Shown: positions 1 to 6,005 of the stretch, one piece after another
Position numbering within the stretch: position 1 is the first letter of the stretch
Layout: each line of letters opens with the position of its first letter
Origin: Nitrospirota bacterium
GTDB taxonomy: Bacteria > Nitrospirota > CAKKRA01 > 9FT-COMBO-42-15
Assembly: GCA_016214425.1 (NCBI GenBank)
Contig: JACRON010000222.1
Span: 1 to 10,689, forward strand
Direction: 5' to 3'
DNA: 10,689 nucleotides
Notes under the pieces: model-generated
Seen by the model: only the letters and a program-made list of their open reading frames with translations
What the model was told of the DNA's origin: nothing
Database searches by the model: none
Program-made: the position numbers and the translations under genes

Positions 1-4
1 CATA

Positions 5-460
5 ATGAATATGCACAGAAACATCATGTATCTTGAGGAAATGGATGTTTTAAACATAATGACGCTTTATGACCCTGAGGACGGTCTTGATGCAATAGAG
101 GAGGCTGCAAAAAGATCAAAAAAGGTAAGGATAGTAAACCTGCCAAAGTGTGTTGTTAAGAGGCTCTATTTTGTATTGCAGGGAAAGGATGTAAAGATTA
201 TCTGTGCAGAGGCATCTGAGGAGGCAAAGAGGGCAAAGGAAAAGTTTAGTGTAAAGGTGGCAGGCGGACTTCTTGGCGTATATTCTGTTTATAAAGGCAA
301 AAAGGTGAAGAGCGGCGGCATTGCAGTAGACGACGGCTTTTTTAATGTTGATTACATTGGCAATGAGATATTAAATGTCCGCAGTGTGATGTGGAAGAAT
401 TGCGCTGGGTGCATGATGAGCTACTTTGACTGGGGCTGGCTTGAGGCAAGGAGGATTTAA
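5..460 (+). CDS. Conserved-looking hypothetical protein, possibly 5'-truncated by window edge
   Basis: The protein has at least 151 residues and I do not recognise the family. It is mixed alpha/beta: an acidic helix near residues 24-36, a hydrophobic strand KVRIVNLP at about 40-47, another strand KIICAE at about 64-69, then a Gly/Lys-rich middle. The C-terminus carries a CAGC pair (about 134-137) followed by aromatic residues. There is no signal peptide and no membrane segment. The frame is open to the window edge and no ribosome binding site is visible before the first ATG, so the true start may lie upstream. Its purine-rich codons (many gag, aag, agg) resemble the molybdoenzyme operon at the other end of the window more than the AT-rich genes that follow. 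I infer that it is host backbone flanking the island. Confidence 0.6.
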   Translation: MNMHRNIMYLEEMDVLNIMTLYDPEDGLDAIEEAAKRSKKVRIVNLPKCVVKRLYFVLQGKDVKIICAEASEEAKRAKEKFSVKVAGGLLGVYSVYKGKKVKSGGIAVDDGFFNVDYIGNEILNVRSVMWKNCAGCMMSYFDWGWLEARRI

Positions 461-543
461 AACCACTTCCACATCCCTTGCCATTGATGGTACCCTGTAT
501 TACACAATCAATTTTACAAAAATATTTTTTCCAACCTTTTGGC

Positions 544-572
544 TTGTGATTTTTAAGGCTTATTGCTAAAAT
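544..572 (+). promoter_or_regulatory. Sigma-70-like promoter of the PIN toxin gene
   Basis: A TTGTGA box (544-549) and a TAAAAT box (567-572) are separated by exactly 17 nt. Transcription would begin at about 579, which is the A of the PIN gene ATG. No Shine-Dalgarno sequence precedes that ATG. The transcript is therefore predicted to be leaderless or nearly so. A second TATAAT overlaps the start codon (575-580) but has no good -35 box. Confidence 0.45.
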
Positions 573-578
573 ATTATA

Positions 579-1034
579 ATGAAAAAAGAAACCATATATT
601 TAGATACATCGGTTGTTAGCGCCTACTTTGATGAGCGTGCCAATGAGCGACAGGAGGCAACAATCAAATTTTGGGAAGAAATTGTCCCCAACTATAAGGT
701 CTTTATATCTGAAGTTACCGTTAATGAATTGGATAATACTAAAGATTGGGCACTGAAAAATAAATTCAAAAAACTTATCAAAGGCTTTACCATTTTGAAG
801 CTTAACAACAAGGCTATGGCCTTGGCAAATGCTTATGTTAAACGAGGTGTTTTTTCAGAGAAATATATTGATGATGCGCTGCATGTTGCCATAGCAACAT
901 GCCATGATGTTTCCTATGTAGTTTCTTGGAATTTTGAGCATCTGGTTAAGGTAAAAACAAGAAAAACCGTAAATTTGGTCAATATCTTAGAAGGCTATAA
1001 AGAGATAGAAATTATATCACCTCAAGAATTATAA
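579..1034 (+). CDS. PIN-domain protein, probable VapC-like ribonuclease toxin
   Basis: This 151-residue protein has the layout of a single PIN domain, the Mg2+-dependent RNase fold of VapC toxins. Visible acidic positions are D9 in the N-terminal strand (YLDTSVVSAYFD), E50 in a conserved NEL turn, and D98/D99 before the helix DALHVAIATCHD. The C-terminal motif VVSWNFEHLV (about 114-123) has Asn where many PIN proteins have Asp, which is usual in one PIN subfamily. The length is normal for the family. A 59-residue gene follows 10 nt after its stop, and that gene's ribosome binding site overlaps this stop. Toxin-first order is the reverse of classical vapBC but is known in other toxin-antitoxin loci. 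Target RNA unknown. Confident for the fold, inferred for toxin activity. Confidence 0.8.
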   Translation: MKKETIYLDTSVVSAYFDERANERQEATIKFWEEIVPNYKVFISEVTVNELDNTKDWALKNKFKKLIKGFTILKLNNKAMALANAYVKRGVFSEKYIDDALHVAIATCHDVSYVVSWNFEHLVKVKTRKTVNLVNILEGYKEIEIISPQEL

Positions 1035-1044
1035 GGAGATGACC

Positions 1045-1224
1045 ATGAAGAAGATAGAATATTTTGATTACCAAAAAGTCGCCAGAGATATGAAGATGCC
1101 GCTTTCAATTCTTAAGAAAATAGAAAAAGAAGTAAAGTCTGAATTCCCTAAGGACAAGATGATGTATGAGCTTCATGTTTTAAGAGCAATAAAAAGCGGT
1201 TATTGGCGGAAAACAGCAGCTTAA
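1045..1224 (+). CDS. Small partner protein of the PIN protein, putative antitoxin
   Basis: This 59-residue, Lys-rich, helical protein has no recognised DNA-binding motif. I chose the ATG at 1045 because a good AGGAG (1034-1038) lies 6 nt before it; the in-frame ATG at 1039 directly abuts that ribosome binding site. The gene begins 10 nt after the PIN stop and is followed by a rho-independent terminator, so the two genes form a bicistronic unit. Size, charge and position suggest the cognate antitoxin, which would bind the PIN protein and neutralise it. That role is inferred from context, not from a motif. Confidence 0.6.
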   Translation: MKKIEYFDYQKVARDMKMPLSILKKIEKEVKSEFPKDKMMYELHVLRAIKSGYWRKTAA

Positions 1225-1269
1225 TAAAAAGCCTGCCCGCAACGGCAGATAGCATAGCACAAAAGACTG

Positions 1270-1294
1270 AAGCCCAAATCCTTCGGGCTTTTTT
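1270..1294 (+). terminator. Rho-independent terminator of the PIN/antitoxin unit
   Basis: AAGCCC (1270-1275) pairs with GGGCTT (1285-1290) around a 9-nt loop. The T-run covers 1289-1294. It lies 45 nt after the stop of the small partner gene, in the right orientation to end this transcript. Confidence 0.75.
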
Positions 1295-1311
1295 GCAATG
1301 GAAACGAAAAT

Positions 1312-1372
1312 ATGTCATCGGCTTCATCCCGATGCCCTTTGGGCACTTCGGCAAGCCACAGCACCGTTAAAT
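1312..1372 (+). repeat. Imperfect palindromic repeat, copy A (attC-like)
   Basis: The element is about 61 nt and homologous to the one at 2493-2556. Shared blocks are a GGCTT near the start, ATGCC before a short apical loop, then GGGCACTTCGGCAA, CC and CAGCAC. TGCCC (1333-1337) pairs with GGGCA (1341-1345), and GGCTT (1320-1324) pairs with AAGCC (1353-1357). It ends in GTTAAAT (1366-1372), which fits the integron R' core GTTRRRY. A canonical left box is not evident; 1312-1318 reads ATGTCAT. Structure and position between unrelated genes fit an attC site, but a short dispersed repeat is possible. Confidence 0.45.
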
Positions 1373-1434
1373 GAAATTTCGGGCATGAGAAGGATTTTAA
1401 TGAAAATTAGAACTTTCATCCTTTTGGAGTTTTC

Positions 1435-2331
1435 ATGAAACGTCGTTTTCTTGTAATTGATGATGACAAAGATATCCGTGAAATACTCAAGATTATGCTG
1501 GAGCATTCCTTTTCTGCTGATGTCTTGGAAGCTGAAAATAACGCACAGGCATTTGACTATCTTAGAAAATTCAGAATTGACTTAATCACGACGGACATTA
1601 TTCGCTCCCAAGAGTCTGGATTACCTTTTCTAAACAAAATTCAAAACAAAGCAGCGCTTAGAACTATTCCAATAATTGTAATTTCAGCCGCTGCAAATGA
1701 TTATAAAGCACTCGAGCTTTACAGGGCTGGCGTCCGTGGTGTCTTTCAGAAACCAATTCATCTTGACCAGCTTATTGCCCATATAAATTTGCTTCTGAAT
1801 ATCGAGCTTAACCCCGATAAGGCACTCATAAATTTGGGAACTGAAACGCCGTTTCTAGATTATAAGAAAGAAATAGATTTGTCTACCACAAAGGGCTGTG
1901 CCGGTATTGCAAAAGATATAATTGCAATGGCTAACTATGGTGGAGGAACAATTATTATTGGCGTTAATGAAGTAACACCTGGCAAATTCGTTTCACGCGG
2001 ACTGACTAATAATAGACTCTCTGACTTTGAGGCCTCTAATTTCAATAAAAAAATTCGTAAGTATATGTCTCCTGTTGCAACGGTCAAACTTCGGCGAGTT
2101 AGAGAATATGGAAAGAACTTTATCTTTTTGGAAGTCTCTTCGGCAAATGAACAGCCGATCATGGTGGCAAAAGAAAATGATGAGGCTGGGTTATACCGGG
2201 GAAGGATTTACAGTAGGAACGCTGCCGCTGAAAGTGCGGAAATCCAAGATTCGGCAGAAATAAGACGCTTAATAGATCGATTTGTTACGACTCAACTGAG
2301 AAATTTTACGGAATCTTTGAAAAACAAATGA
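1435..2331 (+). CDS. Response-regulator receiver fused to AlbA_2 (Schlafen-like) domain
   Basis: The protein has 298 residues. Residues 1-122 form a CheY-like receiver: acidic cluster DDDKD at 9-13, phospho-acceptor D54 in ITTDII, conserved S84 (VISAAA) and K106 (FQKP). A short linker leads to an AlbA_2/Schlafen AAA_4-type domain at about 138-265, with FLDYKKE, the helix IAKDIIAMANYGGG, the strand TIIIGVNEV and a terminal YSRN. AlbA_2 domains bind nucleic acid or sit next to helicase/NTPase modules in transcription factors and defence proteins. The gene starts at ATG 1435 with GGAG at 1426-1429. No histidine kinase is adjacent, so its phosphodonor must lie elsewhere. The gene sits alone between two structured repeat regions. 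I infer a phosphorylation-controlled nucleic-acid-binding regulator. Domain calls are firm; the role is not. Confidence 0.85.
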   Translation: MKRRFLVIDDDKDIREILKIMLEHSFSADVLEAENNAQAFDYLRKFRIDLITTDIIRSQESGLPFLNKIQNKAALRTIPIIVISAAANDYKALELYRAGVRGVFQKPIHLDQLIAHINLLLNIELNPDKALINLGTETPFLDYKKEIDLSTTKGCAGIAKDIIAMANYGGGTIIIGVNEVTPGKFVSRGLTNNRLSDFEASNFNKKIRKYMSPVATVKLRRVREYGKNFIFLEVSSANEQPIMVAKENDEAGLYRGRIYSRNAAAESAEIQDSAEIRRLIDRFVTTQLRNFTESLKNK

Positions 2332-2372
2332 CCATAGTTATAGCAAGAACAGAAAGGGACAAAGGCTATTTA

Positions 2373-2415
2373 GGTTATGCCAGAAACTTCATTTAACACC
2401 GCGGAGGCATAAACC
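2373..2415 (+). repeat. Inverted repeat with ATTTAAC in its loop
   Basis: TTATGCC (2375-2381) pairs with GGCATAA (2406-2412), extended outward by GGT/ACC with one bulge. The loop contains ATTTAAC (2391-2397), which fits the integron R'' core RYYYAAC and is the exact reverse complement of GTTAAAT at the end of repeat copy A (1366-1372). A cassette starting at 1367 and ending in this attC would show exactly this relation. Confidence 0.35.
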
Positions 2416-2419
2416 CTTT

Positions 2420-2442
2420 GGGAAACAGTTTCCCTTTATTTT
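2420..2442 (+). terminator. Possible weak rho-independent terminator after the AlbA_2 gene
   Basis: GGGAAA (2420-2425) and TTTCCC (2429-2434) form a 6-bp stem with a 3-nt loop, followed by the T-rich tract TTTATTTT. It lies 88 nt after the stop of the response regulator gene. The stem is short and half A-T, so efficiency is uncertain. Confidence 0.4.
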
Positions 2443-2478
2443 GGCATTTTTGGGATTATATTATGACTCGACAGCTTC

Positions 2479-2495
2479 GCCGCCTGTCAGGCGGC
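2479..2495. repeat. Perfect GC-rich palindrome
   Basis: GCCGCCTG (2479-2486), one T, then CAGGCGGC (2488-2495): an 8-bp perfect stem in an otherwise AT-rich spacer, directly before and partly overlapping repeat copy B. No T-run follows, so it is not a standard terminator. Confidence 0.6.
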
Positions 2496-2556
2496 TTACT
2501 GGCTTTTGCCCAAATGCCATTTTCGGGCACTTCGGCAAACCGCAGCACTGTAAGCC
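2493..2556 (+). repeat. Imperfect palindromic repeat, copy B (attC-like)
   Basis: The element is 64 nt and bounded by a perfect inverted 7-mer, GGCTTAC (2493-2499) and GTAAGCC (2550-2556). Inside, TTTGCC pairs with GGCAAA and TGCC with GGCA, with single mismatches between them and an AT-rich apical loop. It aligns along its full length with copy A. The right box GTAAGCC departs from the integron consensus GTTRRRY at the third base, which weakens the attC reading. The next gene starts 33 nt downstream. Confidence 0.45.
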
Positions 2557-2589
2557 AACACTGCTGAATAATATAATGGAGGATTGTTA

Positions 2590-3090
2590 ATGGCAAAAGA
2601 AGAAAGACGAATTCTAACCGAAGAAGAAAAACAGGATTTACTTGCAAAACATAAAAACTGTTATATTTGCCTTGAGTCTTTGGAAGGATATAGTAGAGAG
2701 GAAATACACTTCGACCACATTTATAATTATGCTGATGGTTACCTGCAAGACCTTTCTAACTTTGCTCCCGTACACACCTCTAAGGATGAGCGAAAACTTA
2801 ACTGTCATGCAGCAAAGGGAAGGAAGGCACCAATAGAGTATCGAGAAGAAGTAAGAATCAAGAAGCGACTGAAAGCCGTTCAAGGTCTTGCAGACTTATG
2901 TCCATCCGCCTTCTTACCCATTATACAACCTTTTCTACGTGTCCATCAAATCGGGGGAAGATCACAGGATTTGAAAAGGCAGCAAGTTTTGCGCCAACCC
3001 TTACTGGACTGGCAATGCCGTTTACGCTTGAACGACAGGCGGCACGCAATCGATTTAGAAACCAGAAGGAGGGGTATCTTCCATGGATAA
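2590..3090 (+). CDS. HNH-type nuclease-like protein, first gene of four-gene operon
   Basis: The protein has 166 residues. The ATG at 2590 is favoured over an upstream TTG (2584) because GGAGG (2578-2582) lies 7 nt before it. Residues 20-80 carry an HNH/zinc layout: C24-x2-C27, then HFDHI (40-44, candidate catalytic D42-H43), N57 with H62, and NCH at 71-73. HNH proteins use this beta-beta-alpha metal site to cut DNA. A basic helix (EEVRIKKRLK, about 86-95) follows. The last 60 residues are Arg-rich with no known domain, and another frame there also looks protein-like, so a frameshift near 2890 is possible. The stop overlaps the channel gene start by 8 nt, implying translational coupling. Nuclease activity is inferred. 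Confidence 0.7.
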   Translation: MAKEERRILTEEEKQDLLAKHKNCYICLESLEGYSREEIHFDHIYNYADGYLQDLSNFAPVHTSKDERKLNCHAAKGRKAPIEYREEVRIKKRLKAVQGLADLCPSAFLPIIQPFLRVHQIGGRSQDLKRQQVLRQPLLDWQCRLRLNDRRHAIDLETRRRGIFHG

Positions 3091-3694
3091 TATGCAACAA
3101 GAGAATTCGGAAAGTAAAACTCTTATTCTTTGGATTCTGTCTTTGATTGTTTCTATGTACTGGATATCCCCGGTATGGTGGTTCCAAAAATTGTGGCATA
3201 AGTTAGGTATCGAAAGAACGAATCTTATCTATCAGAACACAACAGATATATTTGTTGTCTTAAGACTAATTTTCAGTTTACTCTTGGTTCTATCTAACAA
3301 CCAAAGCTTCTTCGCACGTCTGGCTACCATATTACTATTACTTGAGCTAACTGTTGCCTATTTTGCACATTTTTTCTCAGATAAGTTTAACGCAGCAGGG
3401 CCTGGAAAAGTGACATCTGCTAAAAGGACAATCGCTATTATGAGTGTTAATTTCATCAGCTACATATTTCTGTTCGCATCTTTGCTCGTCTATGTTGAAC
3501 GTTTACAACCCATTCAATCTATTTATCTCAGTACTGTCACCATAACCACTCTTGGTTATGGAGATATTACTCCAAAAACCAATTTGGGAAAATTGCTGGT
3601 TTCCTGTGAGGCCTTGATTGGTATATTCCAACTCGCGATAGTCTTTGGAACAATTGTCGGTTGGTCCAGATATAGAGAGAGAATTTCTCCATGA
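3083..3694 (+). CDS. Potassium-channel-like membrane protein (Ion_trans_2 pore)
   Basis: This 203-residue integral membrane protein has hydrophobic segments at about 12-32, 55-71, 78-99, 117-137 and 170-193. Between the last two lies a P-loop with the K+ selectivity filter TTLGYGD (155-161), so residues 117-195 form a two-helix Ion_trans_2 pore that would assemble as a tetramer. The first three helices match no voltage sensor I can recognise (no regular Arg/Lys ladder). There is no cytoplasmic RCK domain. The start ATG has a strong AAGGAGG-type site about 9 nt upstream. The gene overlaps the HNH gene by 8 nt and the radical SAM gene by 4 nt (ATGA). Gating ligand unknown. In this company it may act as a membrane effector, which is inference. 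Confidence 0.85.
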   Translation: MDNMQQENSESKTLILWILSLIVSMYWISPVWWFQKLWHKLGIERTNLIYQNTTDIFVVLRLIFSLLLVLSNNQSFFARLATILLLLELTVAYFAHFFSDKFNAAGPGKVTSAKRTIAIMSVNFISYIFLFASLLVYVERLQPIQSIYLSTVTITTLGYGDITPKTNLGKLLVSCEALIGIFQLAIVFGTIVGWSRYRERISP

Positions 3695-5289
3695 ACAAAT
3701 CTGCCTACCCAAAAATCTACTTGATTCATCCGCCAACCCGCGCATATAGAGGGCTTGGTGCGAGTCTTGCAGGAAACGAACATATAGGGCTGGAATACGT
3801 TGCTTCATACTTGCGAAATTCTAGATACGATGTCAGTATTTTGAATATTGAAGGCAACTATCGGTTACCTCGGGTGGTTGCAGAGCAGGTGTTCTTAGCC
3901 CAGCCATTGTGGGTTGGCATCAGCCCAACATCCTTGTCAATTGAGTGGTCTATAGAGTTTGGCAAATTCCTAAAAAATTTGACGACAATACCTTTTGTCT
4001 TCGGCGGTCATCTTTCCACACACATGGGGGCTGATCTTTTGAAACATATAGAGTGTGCTGACATTGTGGTGGCCGGTGACGGAGAGTTAACTGCCTTAGC
4101 ACTTTCGAAGGCTTTGGAATCCAAAGGCTCCCACTTAGAGAAAGTGCCTAGCATTTTTTTTCGCAAACACAGACAGATCATGCACTCAGGGACACCTCTC
4201 CTCCCGTCATCTCTGGACGAACTCCATTGGCCTGTTCGCCCTACCCTTGAATCAATAGGAAAAAGCAATTCAGCGCGCATACTCACTTCGCGAGGTTGTC
4301 CCTATCGTTGTTCCTTTTGTACGACTCCTGCTTTCTATCAGCGGCAAATCCGCTATCGTTCAATAGAAGATGTCGTTAGGGAAATGATTTTTTTGAATCA
4401 AAAGTATGGGGTCACAAATTTCCCGATAAACGATGACATCTTCATTGACGGCTCACTAAATAGTATACTGAGAACTATTAGTCTTTCAAGACTCTTGAAA
4501 GAGAAACTGCCATCAATTTCTTTTCGGCCACTTTGCAGAACTGATGTTTTCTTACGTCATGAGGAGTTACTATCTGAGCTACACGCAGCAGGAATGAAGT
4601 GTATTTTCATAGGACTAGAATCAGCAAATGATAATGACCTGAAACATCTAAGAAAAGACATAAAGGTGTCCCAGAACGAAGTGATCATCAAGTTACTAAA
4701 CAAATACAATATTTCGCTGATGATAGGGTTCATAATGTATACTGAAGTCAGTACGTTTGAATCACTGAGACAAAACTTGGAATACCTTTATTCCATAGAT
4801 CAGCTATTTCGCACGACAGCAATTTGCAGAAGCAGCCTTGGCTTCCCGGGTACGGACATTTATTCTGAAATGCTGCGGACTGGTCGTTTTGATAGACAAA
4901 GGTCCACCCCCTTTATTCTTTATCCAAAGTTTCGAGATGAAAGGATAAGAGAACTCTCACTCGCTATGGAAGAGGTCGAAGAATTATTCGCTTCGGTTGA
5001 CAGTAAGATGCTTTCTGCACGAGTTAATTTGTATGACGAAACTCTTCGCTTGACAAATGGGAAAAACCCTGTACTACAACGTGCAAGATCAATTCTAGAC
5101 GAAATATCAAAAATCTACTTGACTTCCTTTATACTCGCTATCAGCTTTGCTAAAGCGGGTAATTCCTCAGACAAAATCGTCTCTGTCTTTAGGGAGATTT
5201 TGCCCAGAATTGAATCACTATGCTGTGACTTTGAGCTTACGTTAAACAAAGGACAACTCTTAGAGCAATGGCAAAACTGTGCGTACTGA
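3691..5289 (+). CDS. B12-binding radical SAM protein
   Basis: The protein has 532 residues. Residues 1-175 look like a cobalamin-binding Rossmann domain as in B12-dependent radical SAM enzymes: strand IYLIHPP, EHIGLEYVASYL, then FVFGGHLSTHMG (about 103-114) and VVAGDGE (126-132). Residues 195-420 form the radical SAM barrel, with the 4Fe-4S motif C203-x3-C207-x2-C210 inside SRGCPYRCSFC, and FIGLES (about 307) as a SAM/Gly-rich strand. The last 100 residues are helical and unassigned. Relatives methylate unactivated carbon or phosphorus, or rearrange substrates; the substrate cannot be read from sequence. The start overlaps the channel stop as ATGA, and the end overlaps the next gene by 22 nt. 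No peptide precursor or biosynthetic gene is adjacent. Confidence 0.9.
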   Translation: MNKSAYPKIYLIHPPTRAYRGLGASLAGNEHIGLEYVASYLRNSRYDVSILNIEGNYRLPRVVAEQVFLAQPLWVGISPTSLSIEWSIEFGKFLKNLTTIPFVFGGHLSTHMGADLLKHIECADIVVAGDGELTALALSKALESKGSHLEKVPSIFFRKHRQIMHSGTPLLPSSLDELHWPVRPTLESIGKSNSARILTSRGCPYRCSFCTTPAFYQRQIRYRSIEDVVREMIFLNQKYGVTNFPINDDIFIDGSLNSILRTISLSRLLKEKLPSISFRPLCRTDVFLRHEELLSELHAAGMKCIFIGLESANDNDLKHLRKDIKVSQNEVIIKLLNKYNISLMIGFIMYTEVSTFESLRQNLEYLYSIDQLFRTTAICRSSLGFPGTDIYSEMLRTGRFDRQRSTPFILYPKFRDERIRELSLAMEEVEELFASVDSKMLSARVNLYDETLRLTNGKNPVLQRARSILDEISKIYLTSFILAISFAKAGNSSDKIVSVFREILPRIESLCCDFELTLNKGQLLEQWQNCAY

Positions 5290-5834
5290 TTGGCTCCCAT
5301 GGAGTGGGTAAAACGACAGCATTTGAGTATGTAAAATCCAAACTTTGCCGTAGTGATATCGAATTTATTCCTGACGTTGCTAGATTATGCCCTTACCCAG
5401 TCGGAGCTACCACAACCCTAAAAGCTCAATTATGGATTTTTCATGAACAGCTTCGACGTGAATCTGGATCTAAAATAGCGATTTGCGACAAATCCGCCAT
5501 AGATCATTATGCATACATTATACACTGGTTCGGAAAGAAACCGAAGCTTGAACACCGATTGATTGAGCAACTCCAACATTATGAACTTATCATAAAATTC
5601 CCGCCTAACCCACATTTCCTTATCAAGGATGACATAAGACCCGCCAACACAGAATTTCAACAGAAAATTGACAGAATAATAGAAGAACTCATAGATTCTT
5701 GGGAACTTCAGGTAAAGCGGATCCGCGACACGAGGAGCGAACAAATTGTGGCTCGGGTATATGAAGAGGTACATAGTTGGCTATCTCATCTAACTTACGA
5801 AACTGAAATTGAAGAAAAACCGAAACCCCCTTGA
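5268..5834 (+). CDS. P-loop NTPase, AAA_28 / NadR-kinase-like
   Basis: This 188-residue cytoplasmic protein has a Walker A motif GSHGVGKTT at residues 9-17. A strand ending in ICDKSAIDHYAY (72-83) resembles the Asp-x-Ser region of AAA_28 and NadR-type nucleoside kinases, and DDIRPAN (121-127) resembles the DxxR lid seen there. Length fits a single-domain kinase. The start is set by overlap: its ATG lies 22 nt inside the radical SAM gene, so it is the last gene of the coupled operon. Possible roles are phosphorylating a small nucleotide-like substrate, perhaps the radical SAM product, or acting as a sensor NTPase. The P-loop is certain; the substrate is unknown. Confidence 0.85.
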   Translation: MAKLCVLIGSHGVGKTTAFEYVKSKLCRSDIEFIPDVARLCPYPVGATTTLKAQLWIFHEQLRRESGSKIAICDKSAIDHYAYIIHWFGKKPKLEHRLIEQLQHYELIIKFPPNPHFLIKDDIRPANTEFQQKIDRIIEELIDSWELQVKRIRDTRSEQIVARVYEEVHSWLSHLTYETEIEEKPKPP

Positions 5835-5848
5835 CGAATCGATTGCAC

Positions 5849-5999
5849 GCCGCCTAACAGCACCAACAACGACACTCCCTCTTTGGAAAGAGGGAAAGAA
5901 AGGGTCGAACCTTCAAAATTCATTTTAAAAATGCTTTGCCCACATCACATGGCAGAAAAGACTGACAATACAAATCCTAGCAGTTGTCGGTGCTGCGGC
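5849..5999. repeat. Long-range imperfect inverted repeat after the four-gene operon
   Basis: CAGCACCAACAAC (5858-5870) is the reverse complement of GTTGTCGGTGCTG (5983-5995) with one mismatch. Outside it, GCCGC (5849-5853) pairs with GCGGC (5995-5999) if a CTAA is bulged out. The left arm contains GCCTAAC (5852-5858), matching the integron R'' consensus RYYYAAC 17 nt after the kinase stop, but no GTTRRRY box ends the right arm. The right arm, read on the - strand, shares CAAGCC, one variable base and CAGCACCG with copy A. The element ends 6 nt from the molybdoenzyme beta stop, so it marks the island boundary. It may be a degenerate or terminal attC. Confidence 0.45.
5877..5894. repeat. Short hairpin inside the long inverted repeat
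   Basis: CCCTCTTT and AAAGAGGG flank a GG centre, forming an 8-bp perfect palindrome. No T-run follows in either direction, so it is not a convincing intrinsic terminator, although it lies between convergent operons. Confidence 0.5.
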
Positions 6000-6005
6000 T
6001 TGTCC

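Noticed and set aside
461..578. tRNA or other RNA gene in the gap before the PIN module
   Set aside because: No cloverleaf or conserved RNA motif is visible; only a small CCATTGATGG palindrome and the promoter.
1148..1354. Minus-strand open frame across the end of the antitoxin gene and its terminator
   Set aside because: It crosses a terminator and a palindromic repeat, has no ribosome binding site and resembles no protein family.
2441..2462. Possible promoter TTGGCA with a TATATT box before the HNH operon
   Set aside because: The spacing between the boxes is only 10 nt, too short for a sigma-70 promoter.
2572..2577. Perfect TATAAT before the HNH gene
   Set aside because: It abuts the ribosome binding site and has no -35 box at the right distance, so the transcript would lack that site.
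1225..2583. CRISPR array
   Set aside because: The repeats are two diverged copies over 1.1 kb apart, with genes between them, not regular repeat-spacer units.
3691..5289. Assignment of the radical SAM gene to hopanoid, bacteriochlorophyll or phosphonate methylation
   Set aside because: No pathway genes are adjacent and the sequence alone does not fix the subfamily.
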